Shown piece by piece: positions 34,091 through 42,600 of a stretch of DNA of 64,000 nt. This DNA is from JAWLHK01 sp041690355 [NCBI: bacterium] (lineage in GTDB: Bacteria > J088 > JAWLBW01). The stretch lies in assembly GCA_041690355.1 (NCBI GenBank), contig JAWLHK010000022.1, positions 1-64,000 of the forward strand, read 5' to 3'. The notes beneath the pieces were generated by a model. The model ran no database searches and was not told where the DNA came from. It saw nothing but the letters and a program-made list of their open reading frames with translations. Position 1 is the first letter of the stretch; every line of letters begins with the position of its first letter. Both the position numbers and the translations under genes were made by a program.

Positions 34091-35275
34091 ATGCCACGCG
34101 CCGCGCCCATCGATCACGCATTCGACCTCGAGCACGGCGATGCGTTCTATCGCCTGCTTCGGCGCCTGCGCCTCGTGCAACGCGAACCCTCGACCCGCCG
34201 GCGGATTCTCGTGCTGCTGGCGCTCACCTGGCTCCCGCTTTTCGTGCTCGCCCTCGCATCCGGACATGCGTTCGGGCCGTCACCGGGCGAGAGTTTTCTG
34301 CTCGACTACAATGCGCAGGCGCGCTTCTGGATTGCGCTGCCCCTGCTGGTGCTCGCCGAGCGGCCAATCGGGCAGCGTATGCGTACGGCGGCCCATCACT
34401 TTCTCGACGCCGGCCTGGTTCGCCCCGAACAGCGCTCGGCTTTTGCCGCCTACGTCAATCGCTTTCTCCGGCGCAACCGATCGGTTCGGGCAGAGGTCGT
34501 CCTCCTTCTGCTCGCGTTTCTGTTCTCCTGGTTCGCGCTCGGTGACCTTCTCGCCGAGGGGGCGCGTGTGAACGGCACCTGGCATCATGGGGCCGACGGC
34601 CGCCTGACGGTTCCCGGGCTATGGTACCGGCTCGCCGCGATGCCGCTCTTTCTCTTTCTCTTCCTGCGCTGGGTCTGGCGGCTGGGGGCGTGGGTGGCCT
34701 TCCTCTTCCGCATGTCGCGGCTGCATCTGCACGTCATGCCCGCGCATCCGGACGGCGCCGGCGGCCTCGGTTTTCTCCCCCTTGCGCACCAGAGCTGGGG
34801 CGACATCGCATTGGCCGGTTCAGCCATTCTCAGCGGGGCGTTCGTAACGCGCGTCGCGTACGGCGACGGCGATGTCTCGGTCATCGGCTCTGCCATCGTC
34901 GCCTATCTCGTCGTTGCCGAAGCGCTCATCTTTCTGCCGCTCCTGCTTTTTACGCCGATGCTCGCCCGGGGGCGCCGCGAGGGGCTTCTGCGCTACGGCG
35001 GGCTCGCGAACCGGTACCAGGGGGCGTTCGAGAGTAAATGGATCGACCGTGCGCACGGTGAAACCGAAGCGCTGCTCGGTACGTCCGATATCCAGTCGCT
35101 GGCCGATCTGGGCAACAGCTATCATTTCGCGCGCGACTTGATCCCCATCCCGCTCGGACGGCGCCACCTTGCGGCCGTGGCGATCAAGATCGTCATCCCC
35201 TTTCTCCCGCTGTTCTTCGTGCTCTACCGTATCGAAGACATCCTGCGCCTCGTCGGGCGGATCCTCCTGCGGTGA
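34091..35275 (+). CDS. Uncharacterised polytopic membrane protein with HPDGAGGLGFL motif
   Basis: A 394-residue protein with about six transmembrane helices in a 2+1+3 layout (about 38-60, 72-90, 132-150, 178-200, 232-250, 257-280; one more near 358-378). The loop motif MPAHPDGAGGLGFLPLA (about 215-231) marks a widespread uncharacterised bacterial membrane family. The start ATG 34091 has an excellent purine-rich ribosome-binding site (GGAGAGG). It stands alone between divergent/convergent neighbours. No function is known to me; a sensor or transporter role would be speculation. Confidence 0.78.
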   Translation: MPRAAPIDHAFDLEHGDAFYRLLRRLRLVQREPSTRRRILVLLALTWLPLFVLALASGHAFGPSPGESFLLDYNAQARFWIALPLLVLAERPIGQRMRTAAHHFLDAGLVRPEQRSAFAAYVNRFLRRNRSVRAEVVLLLLAFLFSWFALGDLLAEGARVNGTWHHGADGRLTVPGLWYRLAAMPLFLFLFLRWVWRLGAWVAFLFRMSRLHLHVMPAHPDGAGGLGFLPLAHQSWGDIALAGSAILSGAFVTRVAYGDGDVSVIGSAIVAYLVVAEALIFLPLLLFTPMLARGRREGLLRYGGLANRYQGAFESKWIDRAHGETEALLGTSDIQSLADLGNSYHFARDLIPIPLGRRHLAAVAIKIVIPFLPLFFVLYRIEDILRLVGRILLR

Positions 35276-35366
35276 ACGGGGCACCAGGCTTCCTTCGCGT
35301 ACTTCGCAGGCGGCGGAACATCGGCTTGCGAACGGCTCTCCGCGTACAGGACGTCGCGGGCGGGGC

Positions 35367-36083
35367 TCAGGACGGAGTCACCGGCGGGGGCGGGGGCCGA
35401 TCCGCATCGGCCTGTACGGGACTTGCCACCCAGACCGGCACGCCGAGAAATTCGCCGAGGGTGCGGGCCGATTCGTCGATGCTCTCCCGGCTGCCATGGT
35501 CCATGACGTTGAGCCGTTCGCCATCGGGGAACACGAGGTTCAGCTCGTAGCTGGTGTAGCTGCGCGAGCTGCCGTTGCGCGAGCTGGAGCTCACCTGTTC
35601 GCTCAGGATCTGCAATGCATGGATGTCGCTGAGCACCCCTTGCCGGGTGCGCTCCGGCGCGCGGTCAGGAGCCGCTGCTTTCCCGCGGTAGTAGGACCCC
35701 AGGACGCGATCGAAGGTGAGTGGTCGTCCCGCCGCCAGGATCAGGATGCCGACGCCGCCGAAGATGCCGCCCCACAGGACGAAGAAGAGGCCTGTCAGCG
35801 GCGCGTTGCGGAAGAAAATCTGATACGGCGCGCCGACGAGAGCGGCGCCCAGCCCGGGACCGGCGAAGGCGAGCGCGAAGAGGACCAGACCGGCGGTGCG
35901 CCGGACCCGGATCCGATCTTGCGTAACCTGGAGGCGGTGGGTCTTGAAGCTGGCGCCGCCCCCTTTCAGAGGAGCCCAGCTCGTTTTCTGCGCGACCGGC
36001 TCTTCCCGGTACGCAACCGGGATCTCTGCAGAAGGGCCCTCGCTACCCGAGACCGTTCCCATCGGCCCTCTCATGCCGCTCAC
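35367..36083 (-). CDS. Hypothetical protein with two membrane helices
   Basis: A 238-residue protein. A disordered N-terminus (1-60) precedes two hydrophobic segments at about 65-85 and 93-117 (GLFFVLWGGIFGGVGILILA). The C-terminal soluble domain is about 125-220 with TFDRVLGSYYRGK and YELNLVFPDGERLNVMDHGS, followed by a Pro-rich end. It resembles stress-response or PH-like membrane proteins in layout only. The GTG start overlaps the stop of the upstream methyltransferase by GTGA, so they are coupled; ATG 36074 is an alternative start. Function unknown. Confidence 0.68.
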   Translation of the reverse strand: MSGMRGPMGTVSGSEGPSAEIPVAYREEPVAQKTSWAPLKGGGASFKTHRLQVTQDRIRVRRTAGLVLFALAFAGPGLGAALVGAPYQIFFRNAPLTGLFFVLWGGIFGGVGILILAAGRPLTFDRVLGSYYRGKAAAPDRAPERTRQGVLSDIHALQILSEQVSSSSRNGSSRSYTSYELNLVFPDGERLNVMDHGSRESIDESARTLGEFLGVPVWVASPVQADADRPPPPPVTPS

Positions 36084-36847
36084 CGGGCCCTGGCCGCCCC
36101 CAGCATCGACGCGCCATTGGGAAGCCGGCGGAAAAGGCGGTAATCGAGCGTCATGAGGCGTTCCCGCTGCGTCTTCAGAAGACGGCGGGGCGGCGCGTAC
36201 GTGCAGAGGAACGAGAACAGGTGCGAACGGAAGCGGAACTGCGGCGCCTCGAAGCCGGAACGCTGAAGCACTTCGGCGATCTCCCGGCTGCGCAGGCGGC
36301 GCAGATGGGTCGGGTCTTCCCAGCTCCAGCGCCGGTAGCCTTCGTGGGTCGGTTCAATCCTGCCCGCGAGTTTCGACAGGGCATGCTCGATCGAGAATTC
36401 GTTCGCGCAGGGGGTCGTCCACAGGAACGTTCCCCCGGGCTTGAGCAGACGCCGGATGTCACCCAGGTAGCCCGCGAGATCTTCGACGTGTTCCATGACT
36501 TCGACGCTGGCGACGACGTCGAACGTGTGATCGTCGAAGCCGGCGCGCCCGTTTTCGATCAGCGCGTATTTTTCCGCATGGGCCGGGAAGCGTGCGCGGA
36601 ATTTGTCCTGCGCTACCGAGCTGATGTCGCAGAACGACAGTTCGGCCGAGGGAAAGATTTTGTCCCAGAGGCCCACGTGCAGGCCGACTCCGGCGCCGTA
36701 ATCGAGCACGCGGCGGGCGCCGTTGAGGGCGAGCACGTCGGTCGCGAAATGCTCGAGGGCCTCCCAGCGCGCGACCTCGTGGCCGGAAAGTTCGTGCCGG
36801 TAATCGCCGGCGTAGCGCTGATCGTAGACGTCCTTCAGCGGTTGCAT
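36080..36847 (-). CDS. SAM-dependent methyltransferase (UbiG/BioC-like)
   Basis: A 255-residue class I methyltransferase. Motif I VLDYGAGVGLHVGLWD (about 45-60); motif II LSFCDIS; then DVVASVEVMEHVEDLAGYL and LLKPGGTFLWTTPCANE, which is the methyltransf_11/23 pattern with the HvxD-type EVMEHVED loop. Start ATG 36847 is supported by GGAG 9 bp upstream. It overlaps the downstream hypothetical membrane protein by GTGA. Divergent from a TetR gene (122 bp). The substrate is unknown; lipid or O-antigen methylation are typical for this context. Confidence 0.87.
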   Translation of the reverse strand: MQPLKDVYDQRYAGDYRHELSGHEVARWEALEHFATDVLALNGARRVLDYGAGVGLHVGLWDKIFPSAELSFCDISSVAQDKFRARFPAHAEKYALIENGRAGFDDHTFDVVASVEVMEHVEDLAGYLGDIRRLLKPGGTFLWTTPCANEFSIEHALSKLAGRIEPTHEGYRRWSWEDPTHLRRLRSREIAEVLQRSGFEAPQFRFRSHLFSFLCTYAPPRRLLKTQRERLMTLDYRLFRRLPNGASMLGAARAR

Positions 36848-36968
36848 GGAAATACTCCGTTCCACCGGCGCCCGTTCGGCGGCCGATGGGATCGGGAACA
36901 GCCTATCAGATTCCGATGCGGATTGCCGACGGCGTGCGCCCCCGATCGCCATCGCGTATCATGTCGGG

Positions 36969-37607
36969 ATGCCCCGCCGCCGCCCCGAAGAGACAGCGCC
37001 GTATCACCACGGCAACGTGCCCGCCGCCGTCGTTGAGGCGGCCCTCGAGCTCATCGAGGAACAGGGGGTCGAGGCGTTCACCCTGCGCGAGGCGGCGCGG
37101 CGCATCGGCGTCACGCATGCGGCCGTCTATCGCCACTATGCCGACAAGCGGGCCCTGCTGGCCGCCATTGCCGAAACCGGATTCCACCAGCTTGCCGACG
37201 GGATGGAGCGCAGCGTGGCCCGCGTGGGCGACGACCCGCTTCTTCGCCTCGAGGCCATCCTCGTCGCCTATCTCCGGTTCGCGCTCGAAAACCAGGCGCG
37301 CTACCTGGTGATGTTCGGCCCGCGACTGAACGCCGACGGGAAATTCCCCCAACTGGAAGAGGCCGTCATGCGGGCGCTGCGCGCGCTGCGAGAGCCCATT
37401 GACCGCGGCCTTCGCGAGGGACTCATCGCCGGCCGCGACGCGCGCACCGTCGGCTTTTCGGCATGGTCCCTGTCCCATGGGTACGCCATGCTGCTCCTGA
37501 ACGGGCGCATCTATACCAAGGGTCCGAAGGAAAGCGAAAAGTTCTTCCGGGAGCTTGTCCGGCCGCTGCTGGCCGGTCTGGCGGCCACCGGGAAACGCGG
37601 CCGCTGA
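36969..37607 (+). CDS. TetR-family repressor, likely controlling the hydrolase-hotdog operon
   Basis: A 212-residue TetR/AcrR protein. DNA-binding region: VVEAALELIEEQGVEAFTLREAARRIGVTHAAVYRHYADKRALLAA in parts (about 20-63). The C-terminal effector domain is of the WHG type seen in AcrR-like regulators (LRYFAL-like RLEAILVAYLRFALE). Located 144 bp upstream of the alpha/beta-hydrolase gene, with a perfect TGTAACC-N3-GGTTACA dyad between the two. It diverges from the methyltransferase at 36847. Confidence 0.9.
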   Translation: MPRRRPEETAPYHHGNVPAAVVEAALELIEEQGVEAFTLREAARRIGVTHAAVYRHYADKRALLAAIAETGFHQLADGMERSVARVGDDPLLRLEAILVAYLRFALENQARYLVMFGPRLNADGKFPQLEEAVMRALRALREPIDRGLREGLIAGRDARTVGFSAWSLSHGYAMLLLNGRIYTKGPKESEKFFRELVRPLLAGLAATGKRGR

Positions 37608-37639
37608 TTCCACCCCCAAATGGTTCGGAATGCTTCCGC

Positions 37640-37703
37640 TTGACGGAAGGCCGTTTTCTGTGGCTTAATGTAACCAGTGGTTACAAAGTGTCCGAAGGTT
37701 ACA
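37640..37703 (+). promoter_or_regulatory. Promoter with TGTAACC-N3-GGTTACA operator for the hydrolase operon
   Basis: A -35 TTGACG (37640-37645) is followed, with a suboptimal 19-bp spacer, by the -10-like TTAATG (37665-37670). The perfect dyad TGTAACC (37669-37675), AGT, GGTTACA (37679-37685) overlaps the -10 and the expected start. A further half-site GGTTACA stands at 37697-37703. A hairpin CTTCCG/CGGAAG (37633-37649), overlapping the -35, may terminate the tetR transcript. Confidence 0.7.
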
Positions 37704-37751
37704 TGGGCGCGGAGTCGCTCATCCCCTGCCGGACCGAACAAGGAGGAAACG

Positions 37752-38603
37752 ATGAGCGAACCGTGCATCCTTCAGGCCGCCGACGGGTATCCGCTGGCCG
37801 CCAGCTTCTTTCGACCCGCGGCCGGGCGCGAGAAGGCGATCGTGATCGTCAACGGCGCCACCGGCGTCCGCCGCCGCTTCTACGATCGCTTCGCCCTCTA
37901 CCTGGCCGATCGGGGCTTTCTGACGGTGACCTACGATTACCGCGGCATCGGCGATTCCCGGTTGAACACGTTGAACCTTCCGCTGACGATGGAGGCGTGG
38001 GGGAGCCGCGATTTCGACGGCGTGCTCCGCTTCGTGCATGGGCTGCGCAGCGACCTGCCGATCTTCGTCGTCGGCCACAGCGTGGGCGGGCAGATCGTCG
38101 GCCTGGCGGAACATAACTGGATCGTGGACGGTGCCGTAGCCGTTGGCGCCCAGAGCGGCTACTGGAGGCACTGGCCCGTACGCGCACAGCGGCGCATGGC
38201 CTTCAACTGGCACGTGATGATTCCGGCCCTGGTTACGCTGTTCGGCGAACTCCCCGGCTGGGCCGGGACGGGGCAGCCGCTCCCTGCGGGCGTGGCCCGG
38301 CAATGGGCGCGCTGGTGCCGGCACCCGGACTTTCTCTTCGGCGAGGATCCCGCGCGGCGTCGGGGATTCGAGCAGATCTCGATTCCCATGCTTGTCCTCG
38401 GTATGGATGCGGATCCCTATGCCCCCCCGGCGGCGGTCGACGCCTTTGCGCGCTTTTACCCGCGTGCGACGGTCGACCGGCGCCACCTGAACGACCCGCG
38501 TCTCGGCCATTTCGACTTCTTCAGGCCGCAGCAGGAGGCGCTCTGGGGCGAAGTGGATCACTGGTTCCGCGGCCTGCTTTCGGCGCGAGCGGAGGCCGCA
38601 TGA
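37752..38603 (+). CDS. Alpha/beta hydrolase
   Basis: A 283-residue serine hydrolase. Oxyanion-hole region IVIVNGATGVRRRFY (about 30-44), DYRGIGDSR (about 62-70), nucleophile elbow GHSVGGQ (about 108-114, Ser110), the acid residue near MDADPYAPP and the catalytic His near HFDFF toward the end. It belongs to the family of cytosolic esterases/lipases used in lipid or polyester turnover. The start is ATG 37752 with GGAGG 6 bp before it. Its stop overlaps the start of the hotdog gene (ATGA), so they are one operon controlled by the TetR dyad upstream. Confidence 0.9.
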   Translation: MSEPCILQAADGYPLAASFFRPAAGREKAIVIVNGATGVRRRFYDRFALYLADRGFLTVTYDYRGIGDSRLNTLNLPLTMEAWGSRDFDGVLRFVHGLRSDLPIFVVGHSVGGQIVGLAEHNWIVDGAVAVGAQSGYWRHWPVRAQRRMAFNWHVMIPALVTLFGELPGWAGTGQPLPAGVARQWARWCRHPDFLFGEDPARRRGFEQISIPMLVLGMDADPYAPPAAVDAFARFYPRATVDRRHLNDPRLGHFDFFRPQQEALWGEVDHWFRGLLSARAEAA

Positions 38604-39094
38604 ATACCGGAGCTCTGCGCCGGCTGTGGAGCCGGCTTTCCGCATTCTCCCTGGGGAGGCGGATCTTCAGCCGCCTGATCGGCTTCGCCGTTCCCTATGC
38701 GGCCACGATTGGCGCGCGTATCGAGACCCTTGCGCCCGGCGAGGCGAAAGTCGCGCTCGCCGACCGGCGGGCCGTGCGCAACCATCTCGGCTCGATTCAC
38801 GCCATGGCCCTGGGGAATCTGGCGGAACTCACGGCCAATGCCGTCGTGCTCTTCAGCCTTCCGCAACACATGCGGATGATCGTCACCGATTTCACCATCC
38901 GCTTCCACCGCAAGGCGCGCGGGCGGATGACGGCGACGTGCCGCGCGCCGTTCCTCATCGATCCCGCCCCGGGCGACCACGTGCTCGAGGTCGAGATCCA
39001 TGACGCGCGGGGAACGCTGGTGGCCGCCGCGCGTCAGACGTGCAGGGTGGGGCTCGTCCGCTCCGAGGCAGAGATGGCTGCCGGGACCGGGTAA
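38600..39094 (+). CDS. DUF4442 hotdog-fold (thioesterase-like) protein
   Basis: A 164-residue hotdog protein. Family landmarks: NRRNHLGSIHAMALGNLAELTA (here RRAVRNHLGSIHAMALGNL in part; about 54-72), where NHLGSIHA is the DUF4442 core, and FHRKARGRMTA (about 96-106). These are predicted acyl-CoA thioesterases or acyl binders. It is coupled to the hydrolase gene by an ATGA overlap, so the pair may process the same acyl substrate, probably released under TetR control. Converges on the cupin gene. Confidence 0.88.
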   Translation: MNTGALRRLWSRLSAFSLGRRIFSRLIGFAVPYAATIGARIETLAPGEAKVALADRRAVRNHLGSIHAMALGNLAELTANAVVLFSLPQHMRMIVTDFTIRFHRKARGRMTATCRAPFLIDPAPGDHVLEVEIHDARGTLVAAARQTCRVGLVRSEAEMAAGTG

Positions 39095-39100
39095 TCGATG

Positions 39101-39170
39101 CGGAAAGCGGCCCGGCCGGACTTGAACCGGCCCGGCCGGGCAGGGCCGGGCTGGCGAACGCCCGGGCGAC
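39101..39170. other. GC-rich hairpins between convergent genes
   Basis: The 82-bp gap after the hotdog gene holds a near-perfect hairpin with GGCCGG/CCGGCC stem and 7-nt loop (minus strand loop TTCAAGT; 39107-39139). A second smaller stem CCGGGC/GCCCGG lies at 39147-39166. Neither has a T-run, so a weak bidirectional terminator is the likeliest reading. The loop happens to match a tRNA T-arm, but no tRNA can be folded. Confidence 0.5.
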
Positions 39171-39176
39171 GGCCCC

Positions 39177-39566
39177 TCAGCTCGCCATCTTCTGCTTCAT
39201 GTGGTTGATGACGTGATTGTGCTCTTTGTGGGGGCTGAAGAGAATCAGTTCGGCGTCTTCATCGACGCGCACGGTGTGCCCCGGCGGCCAGTAGAAGAGG
39301 TCGCCCGCGCGGACGTTCTCTTCCTGGCCGTCGGTGTACTTGACGATGACTTCGCCCTGAAGCAGGTAGCCCCAGTGGGGGGCCTGGCAGAGATCGTCCT
39401 GCAATCCTTGCAGCAGCGGCGAAATGTCCGTCCCCTTGGCCATGGAGAAAAACTCGCCGCTCATGCTTCCGAACCCCTTCGCGTCTCCGAAATCCCCGGT
39501 GGTCTGGCGGGCAATGGCGCCGGGGGCGTCGATCTTCACCGGAATGTCCTGTTTGGCAATGCGCAT
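39177..39566 (-). CDS. Cupin-domain protein
   Basis: A 129-residue single cupin. The conserved barrel strand with metal-ligand His is HWGYLLQGEVIVKY (about 64-77), followed by the acidic loop DGQEENVRAGDLFYWPPGHTV (in part about 79-99), where the second His occurs. No signal peptide. Start ATG 39566 has AAAGGA 8 bp upstream. Function could be a small dioxygenase/isomerase or sensor; the specificity is not visible. It is monocistronic and divergent from nothing close, with the kelch protein 121 bp upstream on its strand. Confidence 0.85.
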   Translation of the reverse strand: MRIAKQDIPVKIDAPGAIARQTTGDFGDAKGFGSMSGEFFSMAKGTDISPLLQGLQDDLCQAPHWGYLLQGEVIVKYTDGQEENVRAGDLFYWPPGHTVRVDEDAELILFSPHKEHNHVINHMKQKMAS

Positions 39567-39686
39567 GGAATGTATCCTTTCGACTGGTATCCAGTCTCCA
39601 GCATACACCCGTTCAGTTACTCAAGCGGTGTTTGAAAATTCACCGGATGAGCGCTCGTCACAGAACAGACGATCCCCGCAAACAGC

Positions 39687-42600
39687 CTACGGACGATAGA
39701 TTCCGCCCGTATTGATCGGCCACCCGTTGCCTTCGCCGCCCCAGATGAAGAGTTCCGTTCCGGTGAAGACCGATGTCATGTAGGGGACCGGACTCGGTAC
39801 GTACAGCCCACCGGCAAGAGGGAACCATGTATCCGAGACCACGTCGTATCGCGCGCCGCTGCTCGACGCGCCGTAGCGCGAGTTCTGGCCGCCCCAGAGG
39901 ATGACGTTGCCGCCGGTGAACACGGCGGCCGCATGCGCGCGCGCGCCGGGGCTCCCGGTCGCGCTGATCGTCTGCCAGGAGTCCGTGGCCGGCGTGTAGA
40001 GGGCGCCGTCGCCCAGATACGTTTCGCCAGGATAAATGCCCGACACGCCGCCGTAGACAAAGACGGAGCTTCCCGTCCAGACGGCGATCGACTCGCGGCG
40101 CGGGGCGAGCCCGCCGGTGACCGCCATCGGACTCCAGGTGTTGGCGGGCCAGGCGAGGCGCGCGCCGGTATTCTCATCGGTCCCCGACGTTCCGCCCCAG
40201 ACGATGAACTCCGTCCCGGTCCACACGGCCGCTGCCTCTTCGCGGGCCGAGGGCGCGCCGCTGACCGACAGCGGGTACCAGGAGTCGACGTCCGGCGCGT
40301 AGGCTGCCCCGGAGTTCAGATACGATACGCCGTCGCTCCCCCCCCAGATCAGCAGCTCGGTGTCTGCCCACGCCGCTACGTGGCCGGCGCGCCCGGCGGG
40401 GGCCTGCACGGTGCTCATCGGCGTCCATGCATCGACGCTCGGATCGTAGCGCCCACCGTCGCCGAGCACCGCCGGGCAGCCGTATTCGTCCACGCATCCG
40501 CCCCAGACGAGCATTTCGAGTCCCGTCCAGACGGCAGTGTGTCCGTAGCGCGCCGACGGTCCCGAGGCAGACATCGGGTACCAGGTGTCGGTGGCCGGCG
40601 AATAGCGGGCGCCGTCGACGCCGGCAATGTTCCAGCGGCTGCCGCCCCAGACGATGACCTCGCTCCCGGTCCACACCATGGAGTGCCCGTCGCGCGGGCT
40701 CGGGGTCTGCGGGTCGAGACCGGCAACCGGAATCCATGAATCCGAGGCGGGGTCGTAGCGCGCGCCATCATTGTGTACGACCTGGCTGGTTCTGCCGCCC
40801 CAGACGATCATTTCCGTTCCGGTCCACACGGCGCTATGATTCCGCCGGGAAGCGGGCGAGCTGGCCTGGGCGACCGAATGGGTCCATTTGTCCGCGAGCG
40901 GATCATAGAGGGCGCCGTCGCTGCCGCCCCATTGCCCCCCACCCCACACGATCATCTTATCTCCGGTCCAGATCGCCGTGTGGGCGTATCTTCCGTCGAT
41001 GGGCGCCGGCGAAAGCGCCTCCCACCGGTCTTCTGCGGGGAAGTACCGGGCGCCGTCGGCGAGGGCCACCTCATTCACTTCGCCGCCCCAGACGATCATT
41101 TCGCGTCCGGTCCACACCGCGGTCGGGTTGTCGCGGTTCGAGGGGGCGCCGCTCGTCGACGTCGGGCGCCAGGTGTCGGACTGCGGATCGTAGCGGCCTC
41201 CATCCGGAACGCCGCCGCCCCAGACGATCATCTCGCGGCCCGTCCACACGGCGACGTGGCCCGAGCCGTTCGCCGGCGCGCCCGTGAGCGAGATCGTCGA
41301 CCAGGTATCCGTCTGCGGATTGTAGCGGCCGCCATTCTGGAAGCTCCCGGAGTTGTCGTATCCGCCCCAGACGATCATCTCGGAACCGCTCCAGAGCGCC
41401 GTGTGTTTCTGGCGTTCTGCGGGGGCGCCGGTGACGCTCATCGGCCACCAGCTGTCGGTAAGTGGACTGTAACGACCCCCGTTCTGCGTATAGGGGATAC
41501 CGCCCCAGACCAGCACCTCGCTTCCGCTCCAGACGGCACTGTGTCCACGCCGGGCACTCGGTGCGCCGGTCATCGATACCGGCAGCCAGGTGTCGGTGGC
41601 GGGGTTGTACCGCGCGCCGCTGCTCAGCGGAGCATCCAGATTCGCATCGCCGCCCCAGACGATCATTTCGGTGCCGCTCCACACGGCGGTGTGCTCGCTG
41701 CGTGCATGGGGTGCGTCGCTGAAGCCGATCCAGTGGTCGCTCCCCCGGTGCACGAGGGGAACTGTGTTGGTCGAAAGCCCGTTTCCCGCCACGAGCTTCA
41801 GCGCCTGGGCGCCGCCCGGCGTTTCGTTGGCCCAGAGGGATACTCCGGTATCCGTCCAGGAAAGGGAGCTGGCGAGGAATTCGCCGTCGTACACGGAGCC
41901 CGTGGTTGCGCCGAGGTACCGTCCGTTCACGCTCACGGTGGTTCCCGCACTGACGTGGCGCGGCCAGCGCGTGTCGATCCAGGGGCGCTTGTTCTCGAAG
42001 AAAACCTGGTTGGAGACCCCTTCGTTGCGCCGGAGGAAGATCGGCTGGAGTCCCGGCATGGAACCCGGCGGGACCCGCAGCGTGATCGACGTATCTGACC
42101 AGGCGATGGCCTCGGTGACGGCCGTACCGAACCAGACCTGCGCCGTGTCCTGCGCCGCTCCGAAGCCGCTCCCCGAGAGGGTAATTTCGCTGCCGGGGAG
42201 ACCGAAGGCCGGCGTCAATCCGGAGATATTCATGCGCGAGAAGACCGTCGAGGCTTTCGCCGTCAGGGACGTATTGCCGACGGCGTCGCGCACGCGCACG
42301 TACACGAGAGTCAGGCCATCGGGAGCCGTCGGAAAGAACGTCGGCGCCGAACGGAAGACCTGCCACGTCGCGCCCTGGAAGGACGGCGTGCCGGCGACCT
42401 GCAGCTGCGCCGCATCGGGGGCCGAAACCGAAAGGGGGATGAACGATCCCGATTGAATCGTTCCGCTCGTCACCGTGACGATCGGTTTGGCGGGCGGCGT
42501 CGTGTCGAGAACGACGGAGGCATTGAGCTCTTCGCTTACGTTGCCGACGGCGTCGAGGGCGCGCACATGGACAGTCTTCTGGCCGTCGCCCTGGGTCAGG

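Noticed and set aside
39101-39180. A tRNA gene on the minus strand
   Set aside because: Only a T-arm-like hairpin is present. The 5' acceptor strand, D-arm and an anticodon loop of seven bases cannot be formed.
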